From Peribacillus simplex (GTDB lineage: Bacteria; Bacillota; Bacilli; Bacillales; DSM-1321), in the NCBI RefSeq assembly GCF_001542915.1, contig NZ_LNNH01000027.1, forward strand, positions 62,001 to 126,000: 64,000 nt of DNA, given 5' to 3'. The position numbers and the translations under genes are program-made. The notes under the pieces were generated by a model. It saw only the letters and a program-made list of their open reading frames with translations, had not been told where the DNA came from and made no database searches. Positions 8,571 to 16,105 of this stretch are shown here, piece after piece. How positions within the stretch are numbered: position 1 is the stretch's first letter; each line of letters opens with the position of its first letter.

Positions 8571-9395
8571 ATGTCCGAGCTAAATATAGGAAAATATTTC
8601 ACAACCGGTGAATTCGCCAAATTATGCAATGTAAAGAAACAAACGCTCATCCATTATGATGAAATTGGGCTTCTGACTCCCGACATCAAAAACGACAAAG
8701 GGTATCGATATTATTCCTATCAACAATTTGAAGTTTTTTCTGTCATTTCATTATTAAAGGAATTCAATATGCCATTGAAGGAGATTAAGTGGTTTCTTAC
8801 CAACCGGTCACCTCTGGAACTGATCGAGCTTTTCAAAGAAAAGTCGCTGGAATTGGAAAAAAAGATAAGAAATCTTCATCGTATGCAGAAAATCATCGAA
8901 ACGAAAATCTCTCTCACTGAAAAAGCGCTATGTATGGATGACTCGCAAATCACCTTGAGACTCGAGGAGGAAGAACAGCTTTTTCTCAGTGAATCCATCC
9001 TGAACTCTTCTGATGCCGAATTCTTGAAAGCGACTTCGGACTTCATCGATTTCTGCAATGACAATGAATTTTACACCGGATTCCCTATCGGGGCGATGAT
9101 AAGCAAAGAAAGAATCCTCGACGGAGATCATGATAATTATTCGTTTCTTTACACGAAAGTAAATGATACGCATCATACCCCTGCCTTCCATGCCAAACCG
9201 AAGGGACTTTATATCGTTGCCTACCATAAGGGAAGCTATGAAAATATTTCCGAAACTTATAAAAGAATCGTCCGCTTCATGGAACATGAAAACTTGAACA
9301 TCAAATCGTTTGCCTACGAAGAATACATCCTGGATGAAGTCTCGGTAAAGGGATATGAAAATTACCTGACCCAGATCATGGTGGAAGTCGAATAA
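8571..9395 (+). CDS. MerR-family multidrug-type regulator (BltR/BmrR-like)
   Basis: 274 aa. N-terminal MerR winged helix (TTGEFAKLCNVKKQTLIHYD, then EIGLLTPD), coiled-coil dimer helix (about residues 75-125), and a C-terminal GyrI/BmrR-like effector domain of about 150 residues ending QIMVEVE. A GAGGAGAG site lies six bases before the ATG. Being divergent from a bltD-like gene with a 19-bp-spacer promoter, it probably activates that gene in response to a hydrophobic or cationic compound. The histidine in LIHYD replaces the more usual arginine (LRYYD). Confidence 0.85.
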   Translation: MSELNIGKYFTTGEFAKLCNVKKQTLIHYDEIGLLTPDIKNDKGYRYYSYQQFEVFSVISLLKEFNMPLKEIKWFLTNRSPLELIELFKEKSLELEKKIRNLHRMQKIIETKISLTEKALCMDDSQITLRLEEEEQLFLSESILNSSDAEFLKATSDFIDFCNDNEFYTGFPIGAMISKERILDGDHDNYSFLYTKVNDTHHTPAFHAKPKGLYIVAYHKGSYENISETYKRIVRFMEHENLNIKSFAYEEYILDEVSVKGYENYLTQIMVEVE

Positions 9396-9503
9396 GGGAG
9401 CGCTTTTAACCCGGCATCACACGATTGAGACGTTTGTTGACGGTTTGTGGAAGATGCCCTAGGATAAAAAGATAGGTATGATTTGGAAGGAGGATGAACG
9501 CAT

Positions 9504-10115
9504 ATGTCGCTAAAATCGGTCCTGCTTTCCTTGTTTCTGTCGCAAGCGTTATTTTTTTGCGGTCTGCCTTTGTTTCTTAAGCTTTCCTTATATTTGAATC
9601 CTTTGGCAATCCTGGTTGTCTGGTTTTGTATCCTCATGCTCGTTTCGTTCGCCGTTGTTTATTTTCGCAGAGAAGTGATCACCGTCCGGCGTTTTTTATG
9701 GCAGGCCGCACTTGTCGGCTACAGTACATCACTATCGGTTTTGCTGTTTTTTCGGCCAAAAGGGCAGGTCTATTCCTATAATCTGATTCCATTTTCCACC
9801 ATTCTATCTTATGCATCGAACGAAATGGATGGGTTTGTGTCATTTTATAACCTTAGTGCCAATGTGGGACTCTTCATTCCGTTCGGGCTGTATTTGTTGT
9901 CCAGGGAAGGGAAAGAGCCGACCGCCTTAACGAAATTTCTTCATCCGTTCACCTTGATTTTCATCATCGAGATCAGTCAGTTCGTTCTGCGGCGCGGAAG
10001 CTTGGATGTGGATGACCTTATCCTGAACATGAGCGGTGTTTACTTGGGATACCTCCTATATCCCCTTTTCTCCAGGGTGGTTAAGATCCTGCCTGGGAAG
10101 GGAAGATGCTGGTGA
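9504..10115 (+). CDS. VanZ-like membrane protein
   Basis: 203 aa with five or six membrane segments and the VanZ-family blocks YNLIPFSTI, ANVGLFIPFG, EISQFVLRRGSLDVDDLILN and SGVYLGYLL. VanZ confers low-level teicoplanin resistance in enterococci; chromosomal VanZ-like proteins in bacilli have no firm role. The ATG follows GGAGG by about nine bases. A single gene, with a conventional start and no obvious regulator; pepD follows 48 bases later and may be cotranscribed. Confidence 0.85.
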   Translation: MSLKSVLLSLFLSQALFFCGLPLFLKLSLYLNPLAILVVWFCILMLVSFAVVYFRREVITVRRFLWQAALVGYSTSLSVLLFFRPKGQVYSYNLIPFSTILSYASNEMDGFVSFYNLSANVGLFIPFGLYLLSREGKEPTALTKFLHPFTLIFIIEISQFVLRRGSLDVDDLILNMSGVYLGYLLYPLFSRVVKILPGKGRCW

Positions 10116-10163
10116 CGAAGTGTTCCAAGTTATATAAATAGGTTGTATGAAAGGGTGTTTTTC

Positions 10164-11627
10164 ATGTATCGCACGTTGGAAGAATTAACGGACCATCCCG
10201 TGTTTCATTATTTTGCAGAGATTTCGAAAATCCCGAGAGGTTCGGGAAATGAAAAAGCGATCAGTGATTATCTGGTTCGTTTTGCGAAGGAAAAGGGCCT
10301 AGAGGCAATCCAGGATGAAGCCCTCAATGTCATCATTAAAAAGCCGGCAGCACCTGGGTATGAAAGCGCTCCTGCCATCATCATCCAGGGACATATGGAT
10401 ATGGTATGCGAAAAGAATAAGGGGACCCTTCACGATTTTGAGAACGATCCCCTCCAATTACGGGTAATCGGCGACATGCTCTATGCGACGGATACCACTC
10501 TAGGTGCGGATAACGGCATTGCGGTTGCTTATGCATTAGCTCTCCTGGATGCGAATGATATCCCGCATCCTGCGCTTGAAATCGTGATAACGACCGAAGA
10601 AGAAACGACGATGAACGGGGCCCTTGCCGTTGATCCAGCTCACTTCAAGGGGAAAATGCTGATCAATATCGATTCGGAGGAAGACGGAAAGCTGCTCGTC
10701 AGCAGTGCGGGGGGAATCCGTGTCAGACAGATCCTCCCGATCACATGGGAAGCCGCCCCTAACGATGCAGTTCCCTATAGTATCAGGATTAAAGGGCTGA
10801 AGGGCGGACATTCAGGTATATCGATCGATAAGGAAAGAGGGAATGCCAATAAACTGTTGGGAAGATTATTACAAGATTTAACGATGGAATTCCCATGCTT
10901 TATTGAGCAAATGAGCGGGGGGCTAAAAGGGAATGCGATCCCTCGTGAAGCAGAGGCAATGGTACGGTTTCATGTTGAGGATGAGCAGAAGGTAAAGGAG
11001 AAAATCCAGCAATGGGACGAAACGTTTAAAAATGAAAGGCAATCCTCCGATCCTGAAGTGTCGATAAAGTTTGACCGGAGCTTCGCCGTTTCTGACACCG
11101 TTTTTTCCAAGGAGACGGCGGCTAAAGCCATTTCCTCCCTATTGATCATCCCCCATGGCGTACAAGGAATGAGCATGGGCATAAAGGGATTGGTCGAGAG
11201 CTCGACGAATCTAGGGGTCGTTACTGCCAATGAGGCCGAATTGACATTCGAAAGTGAAATCAGAAGCTCGATCAAAAGCATGAAATACCATATGGTCACC
11301 CAGGCAAAGGCCATCGCGGACATGCTCGGCTGCGACCTACTGATTGATGCGGATTATCCGGAATGGCCTTATAATCCTGATTCGAAACTCAAGAAATTAT
11401 TTGAAGCAGCATATCAAGACAAATATGATGCGGAGATTGAAATCATCGCTGTCCATGCAGGAATTGAATGCGGGGTGTTCATCGATAAGATACCAGGATT
11501 GGATGCCGTTGCGATCGGGCCGGATATATTTTCCGTCCATACACCTGATGAACATCTCAGCATCCCCTCGACGATAAATAACTGGGAATACTTCCTATAC
11601 ACATTAAAAAGGATGAAGGACCTTTAG
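10164..11627 (+). CDS. pepD: Cytosolic dipeptidase PepD (M20C aminoacyl-histidine dipeptidase)
   Basis: 487 aa, full length for PepD. Metallopeptidase of the M20 clan that cleaves dipeptides such as Xaa-His in the cytoplasm, using two zinc ions. Seen: metal-binding IIIQGHMDMVCEK, the bridging-aspartate region TTLGADNGIAVAYALAL, catalytic TTEEETTMNGALA, NIDSEEDGK, a dimerisation-type insert with GLKGGHSGISID, and the last metal histidine in the region PDIFSVHTPDEHLSI. The ATG at 10164 with AAAGGGTG upstream is preferred over a TTG seven codons earlier. Confidence 0.93.
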   Translation: MYRTLEELTDHPVFHYFAEISKIPRGSGNEKAISDYLVRFAKEKGLEAIQDEALNVIIKKPAAPGYESAPAIIIQGHMDMVCEKNKGTLHDFENDPLQLRVIGDMLYATDTTLGADNGIAVAYALALLDANDIPHPALEIVITTEEETTMNGALAVDPAHFKGKMLINIDSEEDGKLLVSSAGGIRVRQILPITWEAAPNDAVPYSIRIKGLKGGHSGISIDKERGNANKLLGRLLQDLTMEFPCFIEQMSGGLKGNAIPREAEAMVRFHVEDEQKVKEKIQQWDETFKNERQSSDPEVSIKFDRSFAVSDTVFSKETAAKAISSLLIIPHGVQGMSMGIKGLVESSTNLGVVTANEAELTFESEIRSSIKSMKYHMVTQAKAIADMLGCDLLIDADYPEWPYNPDSKLKKLFEAAYQDKYDAEIEIIAVHAGIECGVFIDKIPGLDAVAIGPDIFSVHTPDEHLSIPSTINNWEYFLYTLKRMKDL

Positions 11628-11661
11628 GGTTGTATATAAAAAAAGGAATGGAGATCTGGTT

Positions 11662-12561
11662 ATGAATCTGAAGATATTCATGATAGCGGCGGTAGCCATC
11701 ATCTTATGGGGATCTGCTTTTGCGGCCATTCGTGCAAGCCTCCATGGCGGTTACTCCGCAGGGCATTTAGTGCTGATTCGTTTTCTTATAGCATCAGGCG
11801 TTTTCATCCTTTATGCTCTATGGCCTGCGAGCAAATTCCGTTTACCGCGAAAAGAGGACGCGATAAAAATAGTGATCTTGGGCTGGATCGGCATCAGTCT
11901 CTATCAATTGGGTGTAACATTCGGTGAAGAAACCGTTTCAGCGGGGACGGCAGCGATGCTCGTTGCCTCTGCCCCCATTTTTACGGCGGTAATCGCTGCC
12001 ATGGTCTTAAAGGAGCGTCTAGGTTTGTTTGGCTGTGCCGGGTTAGTGATAGGTTTTGTCGGAATCTTCCTTATTACGTTGGGAACGGCCCGTTCAAGCT
12101 TCCATATTTCTAACGGAGCTTTTTTAGTATTATTCGCATCCGTTGCCACTTCGGTTTTTTTTGTTTTTCAAAAACCATTATTGCTTCGTTACAAGCCGAT
12201 TGAATTGACGGCGTATTTTACATGGGCAGGTACATTGCCTTTTTTCATCTTTTCTCCAGGCCTTATACATACAGTTCAAGAAGCGACACTGGAAGCGAAT
12301 GTCTCTGCTCTCTATATCGGCATTTTTCCGGGAGCCGTCGCTTATGTCTCTTGGGCCATCGCCCTATCATTAGGGAAAGCCAGCTCCGTTTCGAGCATGA
12401 TGTATATTGAACCGGCATTTGCTATTATCGTTGCTTGGATCTGGCTCCAGGAGCTTCCGAGTGTCCTTTCCACAATAGGCGGACTGGTTGCGGTTTCGAG
12501 TGTCGTCATCATCAATGGATTTGGAAAAAAGACAGACCAAGCACTAAAAAATAGTGCCTGA
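11662..12561 (+). CDS. EamA/DMT-family transporter
   Basis: 299 aa, ten predicted membrane helices in two EamA repeats; the first begins AAVAIILWGSAFAAIRASL and the second around residue 155 (FLVLFASVATSVFFVFQKPL). Drug/metabolite superfamily inner-membrane transporter, usually exporting amino acids or metabolites; the substrate cannot be told. GGAG stands before the ATG. It starts 34 bases after pepD, so the two may be cotranscribed, and a strong terminator follows. Confidence 0.88.
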   Translation: MNLKIFMIAAVAIILWGSAFAAIRASLHGGYSAGHLVLIRFLIASGVFILYALWPASKFRLPRKEDAIKIVILGWIGISLYQLGVTFGEETVSAGTAAMLVASAPIFTAVIAAMVLKERLGLFGCAGLVIGFVGIFLITLGTARSSFHISNGAFLVLFASVATSVFFVFQKPLLLRYKPIELTAYFTWAGTLPFFIFSPGLIHTVQEATLEANVSALYIGIFPGAVAYVSWAIALSLGKASSVSSMMYIEPAFAIIVAWIWLQELPSVLSTIGGLVAVSSVVIINGFGKKTDQALKNSA

Positions 12562-12592
12562 AAAACAGGTCATGGATTTTTGGAAACATGTA

Positions 12593-12619
12593 CGGTGTGA
12601 ATATTCACACCGTTTTTTT
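12593..12619 (+). terminator. Intrinsic terminator
   Basis: CGGTGTGAATATTCACACCG palindrome followed by seven T. Confidence 0.85.
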
Positions 12620-12718
12620 GCCTTTCATGAAATACCTGAAGATTTTGAGAGGTAATGGTAGAATGGAACAATAAACATATTATTCAGACAATGGGTGTTC
12701 CGATAAGGAGGAAAAACG

Positions 12719-13531
12719 ATGGACCAAGTCACTAGCATCATTACGCTTAACAACATTAACTGGCGGAGAAAAGGGACAACGATTTTGAATGAAGTGTCGT
12801 GGGAGGTTCGGCCAGGAGAGCATTGGGCCCTTCTAGGACTTAATGGATCAGGGAAAACATCCCTGCTGAAGATGATTATAGGGTATCAATGGCCAAGCAG
12901 CGGTCAAGTGTCCGTGTTGGGACATATTTTTGGCAAAACGAATATACCCGAGCTGCGGAAGTCCATTGGCTGGGTAAGTTCTTCCCTGGATCAAGAGTAT
13001 CAAGCAAGGGCAAATGATTCGGCCCTCGAAGTCGTCATAAGCGGCAAGTTCGCTTCGATCGGAATATATGACAAGATCACGGACGTTGATCGCAACAAGG
13101 CGATGGAACTGCTCGAGCAATTCAGGATCAAGCCTTTGGCCGATCAACTCATCCATACGCTCTCTCAAGGTGAAAAAAGAAAAGTGATGCTTGCAAGGGC
13201 CCTAATGTCTTCACCGAAGCTGCTGGTGCTGGATGAACCATGCAATGGACTGGATATTCACGCTAAGGAAGAATTATTGGCAGCGATCGAAAAAATGGCG
13301 AACTCCCCAGTCGCTCCAACGATCCTATATGTTACCCACCATATTGAAGAAATCGTCCCATCGCTCACACATGCGTTATTGATCAATTCCGGCACCGTAG
13401 TGGCTAAAGGTGAAAAAATGGAGGTCTTAACGGAGCCTATATTGGAAAGGACCTTTCAAGTCCCCGTCACGGTGAAATGGGAGAACGAGCGTCCCTGGAT
13501 CCGGATCAAATCCTTATTAACCCAAGGCTGA
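12719..13531 (+). CDS. Stand-alone ABC transporter ATP-binding protein (YlmA-like)
   Basis: 270 aa ATPase with Walker A LLGLNGSGKTS, signature TLSQGEKRKVML, Walker B LLVLDEPCNGLD and H-loop YVTHHIEE. It resembles Bacillus YlmA, an ABC ATPase with no permease gene next to it, which is also the case here. The 35 residues after the H-loop are unusual for an importer ATPase and end KWENERPWIRI. GGAGG precedes the ATG. Whether it energises a permease encoded elsewhere or has a non-transport role is unknown. Confidence 0.85.
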   Translation: MDQVTSIITLNNINWRRKGTTILNEVSWEVRPGEHWALLGLNGSGKTSLLKMIIGYQWPSSGQVSVLGHIFGKTNIPELRKSIGWVSSSLDQEYQARANDSALEVVISGKFASIGIYDKITDVDRNKAMELLEQFRIKPLADQLIHTLSQGEKRKVMLARALMSSPKLLVLDEPCNGLDIHAKEELLAAIEKMANSPVAPTILYVTHHIEEIVPSLTHALLINSGTVVAKGEKMEVLTEPILERTFQVPVTVKWENERPWIRIKSLLTQG

Positions 13532-13590
13532 GCTTGCAGTTTCAAGAGTACTAGTGTCCAAGTTTTAGAGAGTATGTGCAGGCATCTTTA

Positions 13591-14358
13591 TTATTTAATC
13601 GTATTGCCACCATCCATTACGATATTTTCACCAGTAATTAGATTTGTCGCCTCGCTGGCTAGGAATAAGGCAATGGCTGCCACTTCTTCGGGATATCCAA
13701 AGCGTCCAAGCGGAATTTCTTTTTTCGCTTGTTCCCCTTTTTCTCCAGCCCAAGCCTTTTTCCCTAATTCAGTCAAAATAACGGTAGGTGAAATAGCGTT
13801 TACTTTAATGTCAAATTGAGCCCATTCATAAGCAAGCACTTTCGTCATTCCAAGAATGGCCGCTTTACTTGCAGCATAAGCTACATGATTATCCAATGCA
13901 ATAAGTGCTGCCTGAGAAGCTAAGTTGATTATCTTCCCGCCTTTTCCTCGTTCAATCATTAAATGGCCGACCTTCTGGCACATTTTAAATGAACCAGTTA
14001 AGTTAACCTCCATCGTTTTTTGCCAGTACTCATCAGAAATATTTTCGGCATCATCGAGTAAAGCAATACCAGCACAATTGACTAGAATATCAATCTTGCC
14101 GAAGTGTGCTTTAACTTTCTGAATGGCTTGGTCCATACTTTCGTTACTAGTGATATCGCATTGCACGCCGATGGAATCTTTCACACTCCATTCCTTAGCT
14201 ATATCTGCCACAAAATCTTTTTGATCAAAAATAGCGACTTTTGCCCCCTTTTCTATGTATAATTCCGCTATAGCTTTTCCAATTCCGCTTGCTCCGCCTG
14301 TAACAATAGCAACTTTGTCTGTAATATTGAAGTTTTTATCATATCCTTGAAAATCCAT
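13591..14358 (-). CDS. Short-chain dehydrogenase/reductase (GolD-like)
   Basis: 255 aa classical SDR. NAD(P)-binding TGGASGIG (residues 20-27), NCAG at about 95, catalytic Ser in NLASQAA and Tyr161/Lys165 in YAASK, and the C-terminal GENIVMDGG. The N-terminus MDFQGYDKNFNITDK and overall pattern resemble GolD-type polyol dehydrogenases, so a sugar-alcohol substrate is plausible but not proven. GGGAG before ATG 14358 decides the start. A cre site just upstream supports carbohydrate-linked regulation. Single gene. Confidence 0.85.
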   Translation of the reverse strand: MDFQGYDKNFNITDKVAIVTGGASGIGKAIAELYIEKGAKVAIFDQKDFVADIAKEWSVKDSIGVQCDITSNESMDQAIQKVKAHFGKIDILVNCAGIALLDDAENISDEYWQKTMEVNLTGSFKMCQKVGHLMIERGKGGKIINLASQAALIALDNHVAYAASKAAILGMTKVLAYEWAQFDIKVNAISPTVILTELGKKAWAGEKGEQAKKEIPLGRFGYPEEVAAIALFLASEATNLITGENIVMDGGNTIK

Positions 14359-14388
14359 AAAATAGAGCTCCCTTTCATCGTATATTTT

Positions 14389-14403
14389 TGACAACGCTTT
14401 CAT
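14389..14403 (-). promoter_or_regulatory. cre site (CcpA) upstream of SDR gene
   Basis: TGAAAGCGTTGTCA on the minus strand fits the cre consensus TGWAANCGNTNWCA at every position. It lies about 30 bases before the SDR start, downstream of where the promoter must be, the arrangement of catabolite repression. Confidence 0.75.
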
Positions 14404-14625
14404 TATTGAATGCTGAATTAACTGTTTTCAGTTTATTACAAATGCAATTGATTATTCAATAGTTTTTTTCATTTATTTTTATATTTTTTCATTTTTTATC
14501 GTTTGTTATTGGATTTGATGGCCCGTAAATAAGACAGAAAAAAACTTGGTAATGATCCCACCCCAAGCTCATGCATGTAGCTCTCATTTTTTATTTAAAG
14601 CCCTCGTTATTTCTGTAAGGCCTTA

Positions 14626-15162
14626 TTATAGCCCGCCATCTAAACCGTCAATTTTCACGCCTCTACTCCATTCACGGTCGATTTTCAATCCCTTATTTGT
14701 AATGGATATGGTTAATTCTCCTTCCTTCTCATAAACCTTAGATGAGTTCCCGTCATAAACTTTAAATTTCGTTGTATAAAAATAATCTATTGTGCCATCA
14801 TCATTTTTGCTTTGTTCTTCAAGGGTCACATCTTTTACTTCAATACTTTTGTTAAGCTGCTTGGATACCAATTCCGGTATCTGATATTTACGGTTATCGA
14901 TCTCCGCCTTATATTGTTCGTCTGTTAAAAATACTTTCATATTTTTTGCAATTTCATCAAAAGTAGGGGGATCGGATGCATCTTTAATGGTATATAGCTC
15001 TGTACTATACCCTTTAAATAATTTTTCTGCATCCTCCAGACTGACCTTTTCCCCCTCATTAATAGGTATCCCTTCCTTCACCGCATCCTTGCTACAAGCA
15101 ACTACACCATTAAACAAAACAAATAAAAACAATAAACTGAGAATTTTCTTTATGATAGCCAC
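14626..15162 (-). CDS. Putative lipoprotein of unknown function
   Basis: About 178 aa with a type II signal peptide (hydrophobic ILSLLFLFVLFNGVVAC, lipid-anchored Cys23) and a soluble, charged domain outside the membrane. I start it at GTG 15162, six bases after AAAGGA; a TTG five codons earlier lacks a site. No enzymatic motif seen. The C-terminal half (YFYTTKFKVYDG, ELTISITNKGLKID) looks like beta strands. The gene stands alone. Confidence 0.75.
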   Translation of the reverse strand: MAIIKKILSLLFLFVLFNGVVACSKDAVKEGIPINEGEKVSLEDAEKLFKGYSTELYTIKDASDPPTFDEIAKNMKVFLTDEQYKAEIDNRKYQIPELVSKQLNKSIEVKDVTLEEQSKNDDGTIDYFYTTKFKVYDGNSSKVYEKEGELTISITNKGLKIDREWSRGVKIDGLDGGL

Positions 15163-16105
15163 CTCATTTCCTTTCAATGTCCTTACACTCTACATATTGA
15201 AGCAAATCGTTTCATTGAACGTTCATTATCATTAATTTTAACATAAATATCCATCTTGTATTTACACTACATATCAGGGAACAACCCCATCACCTCTTTG
15301 AAAATAACAGTGCTTGTGACAGCGGGTGAAGCTGAACCCTTGTTGAACCTAGCCGCACCTGATCAAGGAATCGGTGCTCATGTTTCCAAAAGCTATTTTT
15401 TAAAAAAAGTGTCATTATTTAACACATTTATACTAGAACGCTTGTTCTGTATGTGTTATTATAATAAAAACAAAAGATCTTATCGCTGCAAATGACTAGA
15501 TTCGCATTGATAATGAAAGGTCGGTTGTATCCGCGGGCCTCACACGGTTGTACCGCTGAGCCGAACCAATCAAAATCCTTCATTTAACAAAGGGTTCTTA
15601 CAGCCCCCTCTTCAGTTCATTAAGTAAAACCATCAGCTTCAGCCAGCATCCACATGACAAAAGTAAAACTCTGTCGCTTTAGAAGAAGCCCTTCCATCAT
15701 TGATCCCCAATCAACAAGTGGGTCAATAGAACGCCAAACAGAAATTCATCTTGTCGATTATTTGCGAATTCAGGGGTAAAGTCCAACGGTCAAATGAATC
15801 AATCTTCATACTATTAGCCTGTTTAATAATTTTATTGGGATAACTTCAGCCGAAGAATAGGTATGATGTATGAAAAGTAATGATAATATTCTGTTAATAT
15901 TTCGTGTGATATTGTAAATTTGTTTTAAAATTGGATTATTTTGTTGTAATATAGGATATACACGAATCTTTACAGGAAAAAAGTAGGGGGATTTGTGTAA
16001 ATGATGAAGTTTTTTCAGATATAATTTTTTGAAAAGCGTGCCAATTCAAGGGCCGTGTTAACAAATTATTATGTCAGTATAGAACTTATGGGAGGATATA
16101 CTCTA
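15163..16105. other. Intergenic region of about 940 bp with gene debris
   Basis: No supportable gene. It holds broken frames (for example VTAGEAEPLLNLAAPDQG near 15320-15380 that cannot be extended), one copy of a 53-bp repeat (15741-15793) also found at 52311-52363, and an AT-rich stretch (15890-16000) that must contain the promoter of the nucleotidase gene. The leader from about 15960 to 16105 is long and unexplained. The debris suggests past insertion or deletion before the nuclease locus. Confidence 0.55.
15741..15793. repeat. 53-bp repeat, copy 1
   Basis: Begins GAAATTCAT and ends AAAGTCCAACGGTCAA; about 47 of 53 bases match 52311-52363. The second copy abuts the truncated end of a nuclease-like gene fragment, whereas this one lies 313 bases before the intact nucleotidase-nuclease pair. 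Confidence 0.7.

Noticed and set aside
15256-15495. 79-codon frame containing AGEAEPLLNLAAPDQG
   Set aside because: No start signal, a mixed composition and no continuation; treated as debris.
15890-16000. Possible PhoP boxes (TTAACA-like) before the nucleotidase gene
   Set aside because: TGTTAA and TAAATT-like strings occur, but spacing and sequence are too loose in AT-rich DNA to call.
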